In this document: piece by piece, positions 1 through 10,341 of the stretch
Position numbering within the stretch: the stretch's first letter is position 1
Layout of the letters: every line of letters begins with the position of its first letter
NCBI GenBank assembly: GCA_026005075.1
Contig: BPKJ01000001.1
Span: 372,001 to 436,000 of the forward strand
DNA from: Lysobacteraceae bacterium
GTDB lineage: Bacteria > Pseudomonadota > Gammaproteobacteria > Xanthomonadales > Xanthomonadaceae
Reading direction: 5' to 3'
Length of the DNA: 64,000 bases
Notes under the pieces: generated by a model
Told to the model about the DNA's origin: nothing
The model's input: only the letters and a program-made list of their open reading frames with translations
Database searches by the model: none
Made by a program: the position numbers and the translations under genes

Positions 1-1274
1 AGCCACGCACCTGCACCCCGGTTCCCTGCCGCGTCGCCGCCCTGGGACTGCTTGGACTCCTCGGTGAGCAGCTTGGCGATGTCTTCGGCGTTGCCGTAGT
101 TGATCGGGATGTATTCGGTGATCAGCTCGGCGCGCTGCTCCAGCGCGAGGCGGGCGTCAGCACGGGCCTGCTCGTAGGCAGCCAGCTCCTCCTGCGGCGC
201 CACCCAGACGACGTTGCCGTCACGCCGCTTGTCCAGCCCCTTGGCGCGAAGCACGATGTCCAGAGCCTGGTCCCACGGCACGTTGATCAGCCGCAGGGTG
301 ACACTGCCGGTGACCGAATCGGCGGCGACGATGTTCAGGCCCGACTCCTCCGCGATCAGCTGCAGCACGGTACGAACCGGAATGTTCTGGAAGTTGAAGG
401 TCACCGGAACCCCGGAATAGCTCGGCTCCTCGGCCGCCAGCCCGAGCGGCAGCTCGTCCTCGGCGTCCTGCTCCTTCGGGGCCACCTCGATGACGTAGTC
501 GGTGCCCGACTGGTAGGCCATCGCCTCGTAGTCGCCCTGGGTGCGAACGCTGAGCTCCGCCCCACCGGGTGCACGCCGGAGTTCCACCGCTTCCACCGGG
601 GTGGCGAAGTCGGTGACATCGATCTTCTGCGCCAGACGGTCGGGCACGTCGGTACCGGTGAAATGAACGCGGATGCCTTCCCCGCGGTCCTCGAAGTCCG
701 AGACCACGTCCTCGCTGCCAAGGCTGAGGATCACCTTGCCGGCACCGTTGCCGCCGCGGCGGAAATCGAGGTTGCGCACCTCGTTGGACGCCCTGGCCTG
801 CTTGCCGGGGTCGGACTGGGACATCGCCTTGACCATCGCCTCGGCGGTGCCCTCGTCACCACCGGAAACCACGAGATGCAGGCGGTTGCCCTCGACCCTG
901 GATTCGTAGCTGGCGGTGCGGAACAGGTCGACGACCACGCGGGTACGGCCGTTGGCCTCGAGCAGGGTGACGGCGCTGGTGGCACCGGTGCCGACCGCGA
1001 TGCGCCGATCGGCGACCTTGTTCACCGTGTCGGGGAAATCGACCGCGATGCGGGGCGGATCCTCAGTGGTGAACACGCTGGCGTCCGAGGCCGGGCCGTC
1101 GAGCTGGAGCACGATCTCGACAGCGCCACCGGGCTGGGCCGTGTACTGCACGTCGCGCAGCACGTTGGCGCCCCATGCGGGCGCTGCAAGCAGCCCCGCT
1201 GCGGCCACCAGCGCCCCGCCGAAGCCCAGGCGGACGCCCGTGAGGCGGCGGTTGGAAGAATTGGTTGGAGTCAT
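1..1274 (-). CDS. pilQ: Type IV pilus secretin PilQ, N-terminal part (runs off the window)
   Basis: PilQ forms the outer-membrane secretin ring through which the type IV pilus passes. The ATG at 1274 opens a frame with a signal peptide (hydrophobic stretch ending AAPAWGA), then two AMIN-type domains ('VLRDVQYTAQPGGAVEIVL' near the start) and, close to the window edge, the secretin N0/N1 region ('LVPWDQALDIVLRAKGLDK', 'ITEYIPINYGNAEDIAKLL'). About 424 codons are visible and the frame is still open at base 1, so the secretin pore domain lies outside. It is the last visible gene of pilMNOPQ and starts 22 bp after pilP stops. The identification rests on both domain content and operon position. 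Confidence 0.93.
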   Translation of the reverse strand, partial: MTPTNSSNRRLTGVRLGFGGALVAAAGLLAAPAWGANVLRDVQYTAQPGGAVEIVLQLDGPASDASVFTTEDPPRIAVDFPDTVNKVADRRIAVGTGATSAVTLLEANGRTRVVVDLFRTASYESRVEGNRLHLVVSGGDEGTAEAMVKAMSQSDPGKQARASNEVRNLDFRRGGNGAGKVILSLGSEDVVSDFEDRGEGIRVHFTGTDVPDRLAQKIDVTDFATPVEAVELRRAPGGAELSVRTQGDYEAMAYQSGTDYVIEVAPKEQDAEDELPLGLAAEEPSYSGVPVTFNFQNIPVRTVLQLIAEESGLNIVAADSVTGSVTLRLINVPWDQALDIVLRAKGLDKRRDGNVVWVAPQEELAAYEQARADARLALEQRAELITEYIPINYGNAEDIAKLLTEESKQSQGGDAAGNRGAGAW

Positions 1275-1296
1275 CGTTGGTTCCCCCAGCTGCATG

Positions 1297-1818
1297 CTAT
1301 TCATCGAGCGCGATCGTCGCCTGACGCTCCAGCCAGCCACCCGCGCCATCGGGCACCAGCTCGGTCAGTTGGATTTCGGTCTCCGAGATGGCGGTGACAC
1401 GCCCCTCGTTCTGACCCAGGTAGTTGCCCACGGTGACCCGGTGAACGACGTTCTCCGGATCGACCACCAGAGCCACCATGTCCTTGCCGGCACCCAACGT
1501 GCCGACCATGTTCAGGCCGTCGAGCGGGAAGCTCTCGAGGTATTCCTTGCGGCGGTCCGGATCCGGGCGCGGCCCCTGGGCGGTGGTGCGCTCGTTCTGT
1601 TTCGGCAGGCTGAACGGGTCGCGCAGGTCGAACGCCTTGTACTCGAAGGTCTCGAACTGCTTCATCACCGGCAGCGGCTCGAGCGGTGGTCCGGGCCGGG
1701 CCTTGACCTCGGCGACGTAGGCCTCGAGATCCGCCGTGCCCGGCGTGCATCCGGCCAGCAACACGGCCAGCACGAGCAAGGCCACCCAAGGGGCCGTCTG
1801 GGAGCGGAATGCACTCAT
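1297..1818 (-). CDS. pilP: Type IV pilus assembly lipoprotein PilP
   Basis: PilP is the inner-membrane lipoprotein that links the PilMNO platform to the PilQ secretin in the periplasm. The 173-residue protein has a lipoprotein signal with lipobox LLAGC near residue 23. A proline-rich linker follows, then the C-terminal beta domain that binds PilQ ('LDGLNMVGTLGAGKDMVAL', 'VHRVTVGNYLGQNEGRV'). Length is normal for the family. Its start overlaps the pilO stop by 4 bp (ATGA), which suggests translational coupling. Confidence 0.94.
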   Translation of the reverse strand: MSAFRSQTAPWVALLVLAVLLAGCTPGTADLEAYVAEVKARPGPPLEPLPVMKQFETFEYKAFDLRDPFSLPKQNERTTAQGPRPDPDRRKEYLESFPLDGLNMVGTLGAGKDMVALVVDPENVVHRVTVGNYLGQNEGRVTAISETEIQLTELVPDGAGGWLERQATIALDE

Positions 1819-2438
1819 GGCTGGCCTCCCTGCGCCACTTCCTCTTCGTCCAGATAGCGGTAGGTCTTGACCGTGCCCTCGAGCAGCAGCGTGCCCGGGG
1901 CCACACCATCGCCGCCCTGCGGACGCAGCGAGATGTCATGCATGGTCATGATCACCACCCGCGGCAGGGACGCCACCCCGCTCACGAAGGACCCGAACTG
2001 GTGGAAGGTGCCGAGCATGCGCAGCGAAATGGGCTTCTCGGCGTAGAAGTCCTTGATGACCTCGGGACCGGGACGGAACAGCTCGTTCTGGATGCCGCTG
2101 GCGAGCGCGGTCTGCGAGATGTCCACGATCAGGTCCGGCATCTCGGTCCTGCTCGGCAGCTGGCGCAGCATCTGCGAGAGCATGACTTCCATCTCGGCCA
2201 GCTGCTGCTTGAGCGGCTCGAGGTTGGCAGCCTTGCCGGCCTTGTACTCGAACTGCTGCCGCAACTGGGTTTCCTCACCCTTGAGCTGCTCGAGCTGGAT
2301 GCGCTGGTCGTCGACGAAGAAATACCAGGCGAGGAACAGGATCAGCGCAGCCAGGAGGACGCAGAAGAAGGCCTTGACCGGGACCGGCCATGCCCCGGCG
2401 TTGTTGAAGTCGAGGTTGCGCAGGTCGAAATTGTTCAC
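1815..2438 (-). CDS. pilO: Type IV pilus inner-membrane protein PilO
   Basis: PilO pairs with PilN in the inner membrane to form the alignment subcomplex of the pilus machine. The 207-residue protein has a short cytoplasmic N-terminus, one transmembrane helix at about residues 24-43 (AFFCVLLAALILFLAWYFFV), a coiled-coil (QLRQQFEYKAGKAANLEPLK) and a ferredoxin-like periplasmic domain. It overlaps pilN by 4 bp upstream and pilP by 4 bp downstream, as is usual for this operon. Confidence 0.95.
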   Translation of the reverse strand: MNNFDLRNLDFNNAGAWPVPVKAFFCVLLAALILFLAWYFFVDDQRIQLEQLKGEETQLRQQFEYKAGKAANLEPLKQQLAEMEVMLSQMLRQLPSRTEMPDLIVDISQTALASGIQNELFRPGPEVIKDFYAEKPISLRMLGTFHQFGSFVSGVASLPRVVIMTMHDISLRPQGGDGVAPGTLLLEGTVKTYRYLDEEEVAQGGQP

Positions 2439-3021
2439 GAGACCTCCTTGCCGGCATCGGCCTCGACGGCATCGCTGGACTTCGGCTTGGTCAGCGTCAC
2501 GGTGAGCGTGAACTGGTAGGGAAGCAGCTTGTCGGTGCTCTTCGCCTCGATGATGGTGACCTGGGGATTGCTCATCCAGCCGGAGCTCTCGAGCGCCCTC
2601 ATGTAGGACGCCACCCGGGCGTTGGACTGGGACAGACCCTCCAGGGTGAGGCTGTCGCCGGACTGCTTGATCGAGGTCAGACGGACGCCATCAGGAATGG
2701 TGCGCACCAGCTGGTCGAAGAGGTGCACCATCTGGCTGCGGTCGGCCTGCAGCTGCTCGATGACCTGCTTCCGGTTGAGCAGGTGCTCGCGCTTCTTCTC
2801 GAGGTTCTCGATCTCCTTCAGCTTCTGGTCGAGCTGGGCGATCTCGTTCTTGAGCAGGTCGTTCCGCCGGGTCTGGTTCTCGATCAGCGCGTTGTGGTAC
2901 TGGATGACCCCGAACGCGACGAGGATTGCGAACAGTCCGCTGAGGCCGAGGACCGTGAGGTATTCCTTCTGGCGCTGGGCACGGCGCTCCTGGCGCCAGG
3001 GGAGAAGGTTGATCCTGGTCA

Positions 3022-3022
<1 letters not shown>
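2435..3022 (-). CDS. pilN: Type IV pilus inner-membrane protein PilN
   Basis: PilN carries the N-terminal cytoplasmic motif that docks into PilM (INLLPWRQERRAQRQKEY, residues 4-21). A single transmembrane helix follows (GLSGLFAILVAFGVIQY), then a long coiled-coil with repeated EIAQLDQKLKEIENLEKK-type heptads and a periplasmic ferredoxin-like fold. At 195 residues it has family length. Its ATG overlaps the pilM stop by one base (TGATG), so translation is probably coupled. Confidence 0.95.
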
Positions 3023-4271
<1,249 letters not shown>

Positions 4272-6746
4272 ATGCCCAGACTCCGCCGCCTGTTGCGGCT
4301 TGCCCTCGTTCTCGCCCTGCTTGGCGCCATCATGGCCGCGACCGCACTCGGGGTGCTGTACTGGCTGATCGAGCCGACCCTGCCCTCGGTCCAGGCCTTG
4401 CGTGACGTGCGCCTGCAGGTGCCGCTGTCGGTCTACTCCCGCGAAGGGCGCCTGCTGGCCCAGTTTGGCGAGACGCGGCGCTATCCGGTGCGCATCGACG
4501 AGGTTCCGCCGCTGGTGCGCAATGCCTTCATCGCGGTCGAGGATGCGCGGTTCTACGAGCATCCGGGCTTCGACTGGCGTGGCATCGCGCGCGCCGTCTG
4601 GCTGCTCGCGACCACCGACGGGCGGCGGGTGCCGGGGGGCAGCACCATCACCCAGCAGGTCGCGCGGCAGTTCTTCCTGAGCAGCGAGTATTCCTACACC
4701 CGCAAGCTCACCGAGATCTTCCTCGCCATGCGCATGGAGCAGGAGCTCAGCAAGGACGAGATCCTCGAGCTCTACCTCAACAAGAGCTTCTTCGGCAACC
4801 GTGCCTACGGCGTCGCTGCGGCCGCGGAGTTCTACTACGGCAAGACCCTCGACGAGCTCAGCCTCGCCGAGGCCGCCATGCTCGCCTCCATCCCGAAGTT
4901 TCCTTCCAGCGGCAACCCCATCGTCAATCCGGCCCGCGCGCTCCAGCGGCGCAATCACGTGATCGCGCGGATGCTGGAGGAGGGCATGATCACTCCGCAG
5001 CAGGCGCGCGAGGCCACCCAGGCCCCGGACCACGCCCGCCCGCACGAGCCCCCGACCGAGCTGGATGCGCCGTGGGTGGCAGAGATGGTTCGCGCCGAGG
5101 CCGTGACCCGGTTCGGCGAGAAGGCACTGATCGATGGCTACCGCGTGTTCACGACCCTCGATGCGAGGCTGCAGGAGGCGGCCAACCGTGCGACCCGCGA
5201 AGGCGTTCTCGCCTACGATCGAAAGCATGGCTGGCGCGGCCCCGAGGCGCGTGTGGAGCCCATCCCCGCTGCCGAGCAGGAGCGCTGGCAGGCCCTGCTG
5301 GAGCGCTACCGGCCGATCTCGGGACTGCTTCCCGCGCTGGTGCTGGGAAGCGATGCGAAGACGGCGCAGCTCGGGCTCGCGGACGGACAGGTCCTCGAGC
5401 TCGGTCTCGAGGACCTCGCATGGACGGTGGAGTACCTCGACGCCGACCGGCGCGGCGCCCGCCCGCGCAAGGTCACCGATCGCCTCAATCCGGGCGACGT
5501 GGTGCGCGTCTTCCTCGATGACGAGGGGCGCTGGCAGCTGGGACAGATTCCACGGGTGCAGGGAACCATCACCGCGCTCGACTGGGACACGGGAGCCCTA
5601 CGTGCCCTCACCGGCGGCTTCAGCTTCGCGCTCAGCAAGTTCAACCGCGCCACCCAGGCCCAGCGCCAGCCGGGTTCCAGCTTCAAGCCCTTCATCTACG
5701 CGGCGGCGTTCGAGCGCGGCTTCACACCGGCGACGCTGGTGCTGGACGCCCCGGTGGTGTTCAACGACCGCGGCGCCGGCAAGGTGTGGACGCCGCAGAA
5801 CGACAACGAGGACTTTGCCGGCCCGATGCGCCTGCGCGAGGCCATGGTCACCTCGCGTAACCTGGTGTCGGTGCGTGTGCTCGACGCGATCGGCGTGCGC
5901 TATGCGCGCACTTTCGTGCAGAACTTCGGCTTTCCGCCCGAGAGCCTGCCCGAGAACCTCTCGCTCGCGCTGGGCACCAACGCCGCCCCGCCGCTGCTGA
6001 TGGCACGCGGCTATGCGGCCTTCGTCAACGGCGGCTACCGCGTCGAGCCCTACTTCATCGAGCGCATCGAGGACCGTGATGGCGCGGTTCTCTTCGAGGC
6101 CCGTCCTGCGCGTGCGTGCCGCGACTGCCCGCAGCGGAACGGACCTCGCGGCGAGCAGGAACAGGGCTTCGATCTCTCCCCGCTCGCGCCCACGCCCGCG
6201 GCCGTGGAGGGTGCGGCCGCCAGCGGCACGGACGAGACCGGCGCGGGCGCGCCGCTGCTGGCCGAACGCGCGGTCGACGAACGCACCGCGTTTCTGGTCC
6301 ACTCCCTGCTGCTGGACGTCGTTCGCCGCGGTACTGGACGCCGCGCCGCCGAGCTCGGTCGGCGCGACGTGGGCGGCAAGACCGGGACCACGAACGAATA
6401 CCGCGACGGCTGGTTCTCCGGCTTCGGCGGACCGCTCGTGGTCACCGCTTGGATGGGCATGGACGACTTCACGACGCTCGGCAAGCGCGAGTTCGCCTCG
6501 GTCACCGCGCTGCCCATGTGGGTCAGCTTCATGCGCGAGGCCTTGGCCGGCGAGCCCGAGCGGCTCCCGCCCCAGCCCGAGGGCATCACCACCGCCCTGA
6601 TCGACCCGGAAACCGGTCTGCTCGCAGCGCCAGGCACTCCGGGTGCGGTCTTAGAGTACTTCCGCGTGGAGGACGTCGCGCGGCTCGAGCAGAGGGTCGA
6701 GCGGAGCCGCAACGAGCCTCGCAAGGAGTCCTTCGATATCTTCTGA
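4272..6746 (+). CDS. mrcA: Penicillin-binding protein 1A (bifunctional transglycosylase/transpeptidase)
   Basis: This protein polymerises and cross-links peptidoglycan. An N-terminal membrane anchor (about residues 8-35) is followed by the GT51 glycosyltransferase domain with its catalytic Glu in FIAVEDARFYEHPGFDWRG and the GGSTITQQVARQFF motif. An OB-like insert comes next. The transpeptidase domain has the serine motif SXXK in QPGSSFKPFIYAAA, the SXN motif as SRN and the KTG motif in GGKTGTTNEYRDGWFSGF. At 824 residues it has the usual length. It diverges from pilM, the classical xanthomonad and pseudomonad arrangement. Confidence 0.96.
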   Translation: MPRLRRLLRLALVLALLGAIMAATALGVLYWLIEPTLPSVQALRDVRLQVPLSVYSREGRLLAQFGETRRYPVRIDEVPPLVRNAFIAVEDARFYEHPGFDWRGIARAVWLLATTDGRRVPGGSTITQQVARQFFLSSEYSYTRKLTEIFLAMRMEQELSKDEILELYLNKSFFGNRAYGVAAAAEFYYGKTLDELSLAEAAMLASIPKFPSSGNPIVNPARALQRRNHVIARMLEEGMITPQQAREATQAPDHARPHEPPTELDAPWVAEMVRAEAVTRFGEKALIDGYRVFTTLDARLQEAANRATREGVLAYDRKHGWRGPEARVEPIPAAEQERWQALLERYRPISGLLPALVLGSDAKTAQLGLADGQVLELGLEDLAWTVEYLDADRRGARPRKVTDRLNPGDVVRVFLDDEGRWQLGQIPRVQGTITALDWDTGALRALTGGFSFALSKFNRATQAQRQPGSSFKPFIYAAAFERGFTPATLVLDAPVVFNDRGAGKVWTPQNDNEDFAGPMRLREAMVTSRNLVSVRVLDAIGVRYARTFVQNFGFPPESLPENLSLALGTNAAPPLLMARGYAAFVNGGYRVEPYFIERIEDRDGAVLFEARPARACRDCPQRNGPRGEQEQGFDLSPLAPTPAAVEGAAASGTDETGAGAPLLAERAVDERTAFLVHSLLLDVVRRGTGRRAAELGRRDVGGKTGTTNEYRDGWFSGFGGPLVVTAWMGMDDFTTLGKREFASVTALPMWVSFMREALAGEPERLPPQPEGITTALIDPETGLLAAPGTPGAVLEYFRVEDVARLEQRVERSRNEPRKESFDIF

Positions 6747-6804
6747 ACCGTGCGCTCCCGCGCGCCCGGGCGCGGGCCGCGGCGCAGAGGAGAGGAGGAC
6801 GGAC

Positions 6805-7395
6805 ATGGACCGCGAACGCCTGTCCCGAAGGATTGCCGAGGAAGCCGCCCGCCTCCTCGCCAGGGATGAGGCCGCGACGGTGGACGCCGCGCGGCGCAAG
6901 GCCGCCCGCAGGCTGGGCGTCGCCAGGCCGGCCGAGCTCCCTACCGATGCCGCGATCCACGAGGCCCTGCGTGCCTACCGCGCGCTGTTCGGCGATCCGC
7001 ACCGGGAGTCCGCCGCGGAACGTCTGCGGGAGGCGCTGGAAGCGATGCGCTGGATGTCCGCGTTCGGCCCCGAGCTGGCCGAGCCTCTCGACCCTGCGAG
7101 CCCGGGCAGCGGCGCGATCCGCATCCTGCTCTACTGCGACGATCCCGACGCCCCCCTGCAACGGCTCATGGAGGCCGGCATGCGCTGGCGACAGAGGCGG
7201 GCACGCCTGCACGGCCCTCGCGAGCGGGTCGTGACCGTGGACGTGCTGAGCGTGTATGCAGGGATGCAGGAGTTCGAGTTCTGGCCCCTGCCACGGACAT
7301 TGCGCGGCACGCCCCTGCGCGACGCGCCGCTGGGCGACCCGCTCCCGCGGACGAGCACGGGAGCGGTAGCGCTCGCCCTGCGCCGCCCTGCCTGA
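6805..7395 (+). CDS. Conserved protein of unknown function downstream of mrcA
   Basis: A 196-residue soluble protein with a helical, Arg/Ala-rich N-terminal half (AARRKAARRLGV) and a mixed C-terminal half containing ILLYCDDPDAPLQRLMEAGMRW. No signal peptide or membrane helix is seen. A well-placed ribosome site (GGAGAGGAGG) precedes the ATG. Proteins of this kind are common in the same position in xanthomonads and are sometimes labelled as ligase- or nucleotidyltransferase-like, but I see no catalytic motif here that supports an enzymatic call. Confidence 0.8.
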   Translation: MDRERLSRRIAEEAARLLARDEAATVDAARRKAARRLGVARPAELPTDAAIHEALRAYRALFGDPHRESAAERLREALEAMRWMSAFGPELAEPLDPASPGSGAIRILLYCDDPDAPLQRLMEAGMRWRQRRARLHGPRERVVTVDVLSVYAGMQEFEFWPLPRTLRGTPLRDAPLGDPLPRTSTGAVALALRRPA

Positions 7396-7422
7396 GCGGC
7401 ACGCAGTGCCGGATCGCGCGCC

Positions 7423-8718
7423 TCAGCGCTGCTCGATCGGCCGATAGTCGCGACGATCGGCGCCGGTGTAGATCTGCCGCGGCCGCCCGATCTTGGCCTC
7501 GGGGTCGGCCTGCTGCTCGAGCCAGTGCGCCACCCAGCCCGCCGTCCGCGCGATGGCGAACATCACGGTGAACATCTCGGTGGGGATGCGCAGGGCCTTG
7601 TAGATGATGCCCGAGTAGAAGTCGACGTTCGGATAGAGCTTGCGCTCGATGAAGTAGTCGTCCTTGAGCGCCGCTTCCTCCAGCTTCATCGCGACCTCGA
7701 GCAGGGGGTCGTGGATACCGAGCTCGTCCAGCACCTTGTGGCACATCTCGCGGATGATGGTCGCGCGCGGGTCGAAGTTCTTGTACACCCGGTGTCCGAA
7801 GCCCATCAGGCGGAAACCGGAACTCTTGTCCTTGGCCCGCTCCACCGCCTTTCCGACCTGGTCCGGAGTGCCGATCTCCTCCAGCATCTTCAGCACCGCC
7901 TCGTTGGCGCCACCGTGGGCCGGCCCCCAGAGCGCGGCGATGCCCGCCGCCACGCAGGCATAGGGATTGGCGCCCGTCGAGCCGACCAGGCGCACGGTGG
8001 AGGTGGAGGCATTCTGCTCGTGGTCGGCGTGCAGGATGAACAGGAGGTCGAGCGCCTTGGCCGCCACCGGCGGCAGGTTGAGCGGCTCGCTCGGGACCTC
8101 GAACATCATGTGCAGGAAGCGGGTGACGTACTCGAGGTTGTTGCGCGGATAACGGATCGGCCAGCCGATCGAGTAGCGGTAGCAGGCAGCCGCGATCGTG
8201 GGGACCTTGGCGAGCAGACGGATCGCGGCAAGCCGACGGTGCTCCGGATCGTCCATGTCCAGCTGGTCGTGGTAGAACGCGGCCAGCGAGCCGACCACCC
8301 CGCACAACATGGCCATCGGATGGGCGTCGTGGCGGAACCCGTTGAGGAAGGCCTTGAGCGCCTCGTGCATCATCGTGTGATGCGTGACCTCGTGGCTGAA
8401 GGCCTCGAACTGCGCGGCCGTCGGCAGCTCGCCGTACATCAGCAGGTAGGCCACTTCCTGGAAGCTGGAATGGCGCGCCAGCTGCTCGATCGGATAGCCG
8501 CGGTAGAGCAGGACACCGGCATCACCGTCGATGTAGGTGATGGCGCTGCGGCAGCTGGCGGTCGCCACGAAACCCGGATCGAAGGTGAACTTGCCGGTCT
8601 CCCGATACAGGCGGCCGATGTCGATCGCCGGGGCACCCAGCGTGCCCTGGACGACGGGAAGCTCGGCCTGCTTGCCGGTGGAAGGATCGGAAAGGGTGAC
8701 GGTCTTGCTCGCGGACAC
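7423..8718 (-). CDS. gltA: Citrate synthase (type II, hexameric)
   Basis: GltA condenses acetyl-CoA with oxaloacetate at the entry to the TCA cycle. The catalytic residues are visible: His in [14 protein letters not shown], His in [14 protein letters not shown] and Asp in [12 protein letters not shown]. The frame is open further upstream, but the GTG at 8718 (protein [20 protein letters not shown]) has a strong ribosome site AGAAGGAG and gives 431 residues, close to the E. coli enzyme. The N-terminal regulatory domain typical of NADH-sensitive type II enzymes is present. It is transcribed away from a hairpin that separates it from rpmE2. Confidence 0.96.
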   Translation of the reverse strand: MSASKTVTLSDPSTGKQAELPVVQGTLGAPAIDIGRLYRETGKFTFDPGFVATASCRSAITYIDGDAGVLLYRGYPIEQLARHSSFQEVAYLLMYGELPTAAQFEAFSHEVTHHTMMHEALKAFLNGFRHDAHPMAMLCGVVGSLAAFYHDQLDMDDPEHRRLAAIRLLAKVPTIAAACYRYSIGWPIRYPRNNLEYVTRFLHMMFEVPSEPLNLPPVAAKALDLLFILHADHEQNASTSTVRLVGSTGANPYACVAAGIAALWGPAHGGANEAVLKMLEEIGTPDQVGKAVERAKDKSSGFRLMGFGHRVYKNFDPRATIIREMCHKVLDELGIHDPLLEVAMKLEEAALKDDYFIERKLYPNVDFYSGIIYKALRIPTEMFTVMFAIARTAGWVAHWLEQQADPEAKIGRPRQIYTGADRRDYRPIEQR

Positions 8719-8893
8719 GGCAGCGCTCCTTCTCTTGGTGTGGTGCGAACGTGCTGGACGGCACATGCCGCGCTGATCGGAAAGCGCTTGCGGGCAGGTC
8801 CTTGCCCCAGCCGTCGACAGACTGGGAATTATCGCATACGGCGCCGAATGGCGTCAGCCGCGGCTCCGTGAACCGGTTTGCGGATTCCGGAAA

Positions 8894-8928
8894 GCACGAA
8901 GCCCGGCCGCGACGGCCGGGCTTCGTGC
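8894..8928. terminator. Rho-independent terminator between rpmE2 and gltA
   Basis: A 15-bp perfect inverted repeat (GCACGAAGCCCGGCC, 5-nt loop, then its complement) sits 44 bp past the rpmE2 stop. In the minus direction it is followed by TTTCC. It most likely ends the rpmE2 transcript before the gltA promoter. Confidence 0.8.
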
Positions 8929-8971
8929 CTGCCTGCGCGCGGAGCGGGCCCGCCCCGCGCAGGCTGCGCAA

Positions 8972-9217
8972 TCACTTCTTGGCGTAGCGGCGACGGAACT
9001 TGTCGACCCGGCCGCTGGTGTCCACGATCTTGTGCTTGCCGGTGTAGAACGGATGCGACGCCGAGGAGATCTCGACCTTGACCAGGGGATACTCCTGGCC
9101 ATCCTCCCACTTGATCGTCTCCTTGCTGCTCAGGGTCGAGCGGGTCAGGAAGGCAAAGTCCGAGGAGACGTCCTGAAACACCACGGGCTTGTACTCGGGA
9201 TGGATGTCGGGCTTCAT
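8972..9217 (-). CDS. rpmE2: 50S ribosomal protein L31 type B
   Basis: The 81-residue protein begins [16 protein letters not shown] and contains [17 protein letters not shown] followed by a basic end ([11 protein letters not shown]). It has no cysteine, so it lacks the Zn-binding CxxC pair of type A L31 and belongs to the zinc-independent type B. In many bacteria type B is induced under zinc limitation, but I do not see a Zur box clearly enough to claim that here. Confidence 0.95.
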   Translation of the reverse strand: MKPDIHPEYKPVVFQDVSSDFAFLTRSTLSSKETIKWEDGQEYPLVKVEISSASHPFYTGKHKIVDTSGRVDKFRRRYAKK

Positions 9218-9326
9218 GGTTCGGTTCCTGCTCGGGGGCGTGGCCCCACCGGGGGAGCGCTGTGGCGCGGAAAAGACCGGAAGGATAACGCGAGGGCGGC
9301 GTTCCTTGCAAGCCGGGCGCGAAGCC

Positions 9327-10268
9327 TCATGCCGACGGCGGCCCCGCGAGCGCGGTGCGGATCCAGCCCACGAAGCGCTCCTGATCGAAGCGCTGGACGA
9401 TGCGGGCATTGCCTTCGCCGTCCTCCGGCCTGCCCCAGTCGACCCGCGTGGCGCCCCGGTAGAGCTGTCCGCCGAGCTCGACCTCGACCTGGCGAACGGT
9501 CGATTCCAGTACCGCCTCGGGCTCCAGGGCGACCGCCATCGCCAGCCCGTCCGCGGAGTGCCATGCTCCGGCACGGGCGGCACTGAAGGCACGCGATGCC
9601 CTGGAGATGTCGCGATAGAAGCGGGCGAGCTCGCCACCCTCCCCGACCCAGCGGTCGAACGCATCGAAGCCGAAGCCATGGCGCAGCGTCGCCTCCCAGT
9701 CGACGAGGTCGAAACGCGGCCAGGCCGAGAACACGATGTGCGCAGCCTCCGGGTCGAAGGCGATGTTGAACTCCGCAGAGGGCGTGATGTTGCCGCGACC
9801 GGTGACCGCACCGCCCATGACCACCAGCCGCGCCACCCGGGCCGGCAGCCCGGGGTCCAGGCGCAATGCGAGCGCGAGGTTGGTCAGCGGCCCCAGGGTC
9901 ACCACCAGCAGTTCCCCGGCGTGGCGCTGGCTGAGCTCGAGCAGGGCCAGGGCCGCGTGGGTGTTCGCCGGCCGCCCGCGCGGCGCGGCGTACCCGACGT
10001 CGCCGAAACCGTCCCGACCGTGCACGAAGGCCGCATCCGGGCCCCGGTGCAGCAGCGGGCGGTCGCAACCGGCATGGACCGGAACCTCGCTGCGGCCGGC
10101 CACTTCCAGCAGCTTGATCGCATTGCGCGTGGTGTGCACAAGCCCCACGTTGCCGGCCGCGACCCCGAGGCCCAGAACCCGGTGGCGCGGGCTGGCCAGC
10201 GCCATCAGGATGGCGAGGGCATCGTCGACCCCAGGATCGGTATCGATCCAGACCGGCATACGTTCCAT
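9327..10268 (-). CDS. Inosine-uridine-preferring nucleoside hydrolase
   Basis: This enzyme hydrolyses the N-glycosidic bond of ribonucleosides for purine and pyrimidine salvage. The family hallmark DTDPGVDDA (Ca2+-binding aspartates) lies at residues 8-16, and [21 protein letters not shown] supplies the active-site loop. The C-terminal Asp motif is replaced by a less regular [16 protein letters not shown] segment. I chose the ATG at 10268 ([17 protein letters not shown]), which gives 313 residues; the frame is open 14 codons further. No signal peptide is present, so it is cytoplasmic. It sits 73 bp downstream of recG on the same strand. Confidence 0.88.
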   Translation of the reverse strand: MERMPVWIDTDPGVDDALAILMALASPRHRVLGLGVAAGNVGLVHTTRNAIKLLEVAGRSEVPVHAGCDRPLLHRGPDAAFVHGRDGFGDVGYAAPRGRPANTHAALALLELSQRHAGELLVVTLGPLTNLALALRLDPGLPARVARLVVMGGAVTGRGNITPSAEFNIAFDPEAAHIVFSAWPRFDLVDWEATLRHGFGFDAFDRWVGEGGELARFYRDISRASRAFSAARAGAWHSADGLAMAVALEPEAVLESTVRQVEVELGGQLYRGATRVDWGRPEDGEGNARIVQRFDQERFVGWIRTALAGPPSA

Positions 10269-10341
10269 GCAAGACTCCCTGGCGGCCAGCGAAGCGGGAA
10301 AGGAAACCACGTTCGTCCGGCGCCGACCAGACCCACGCGGA

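Noticed and set aside
8719-8893. Small RNA or riboswitch upstream of gltA
   Set aside because: No conserved riboswitch core or promoter-terminator pair stands out beyond the rpmE2 terminator; the rest is probably the gltA leader.
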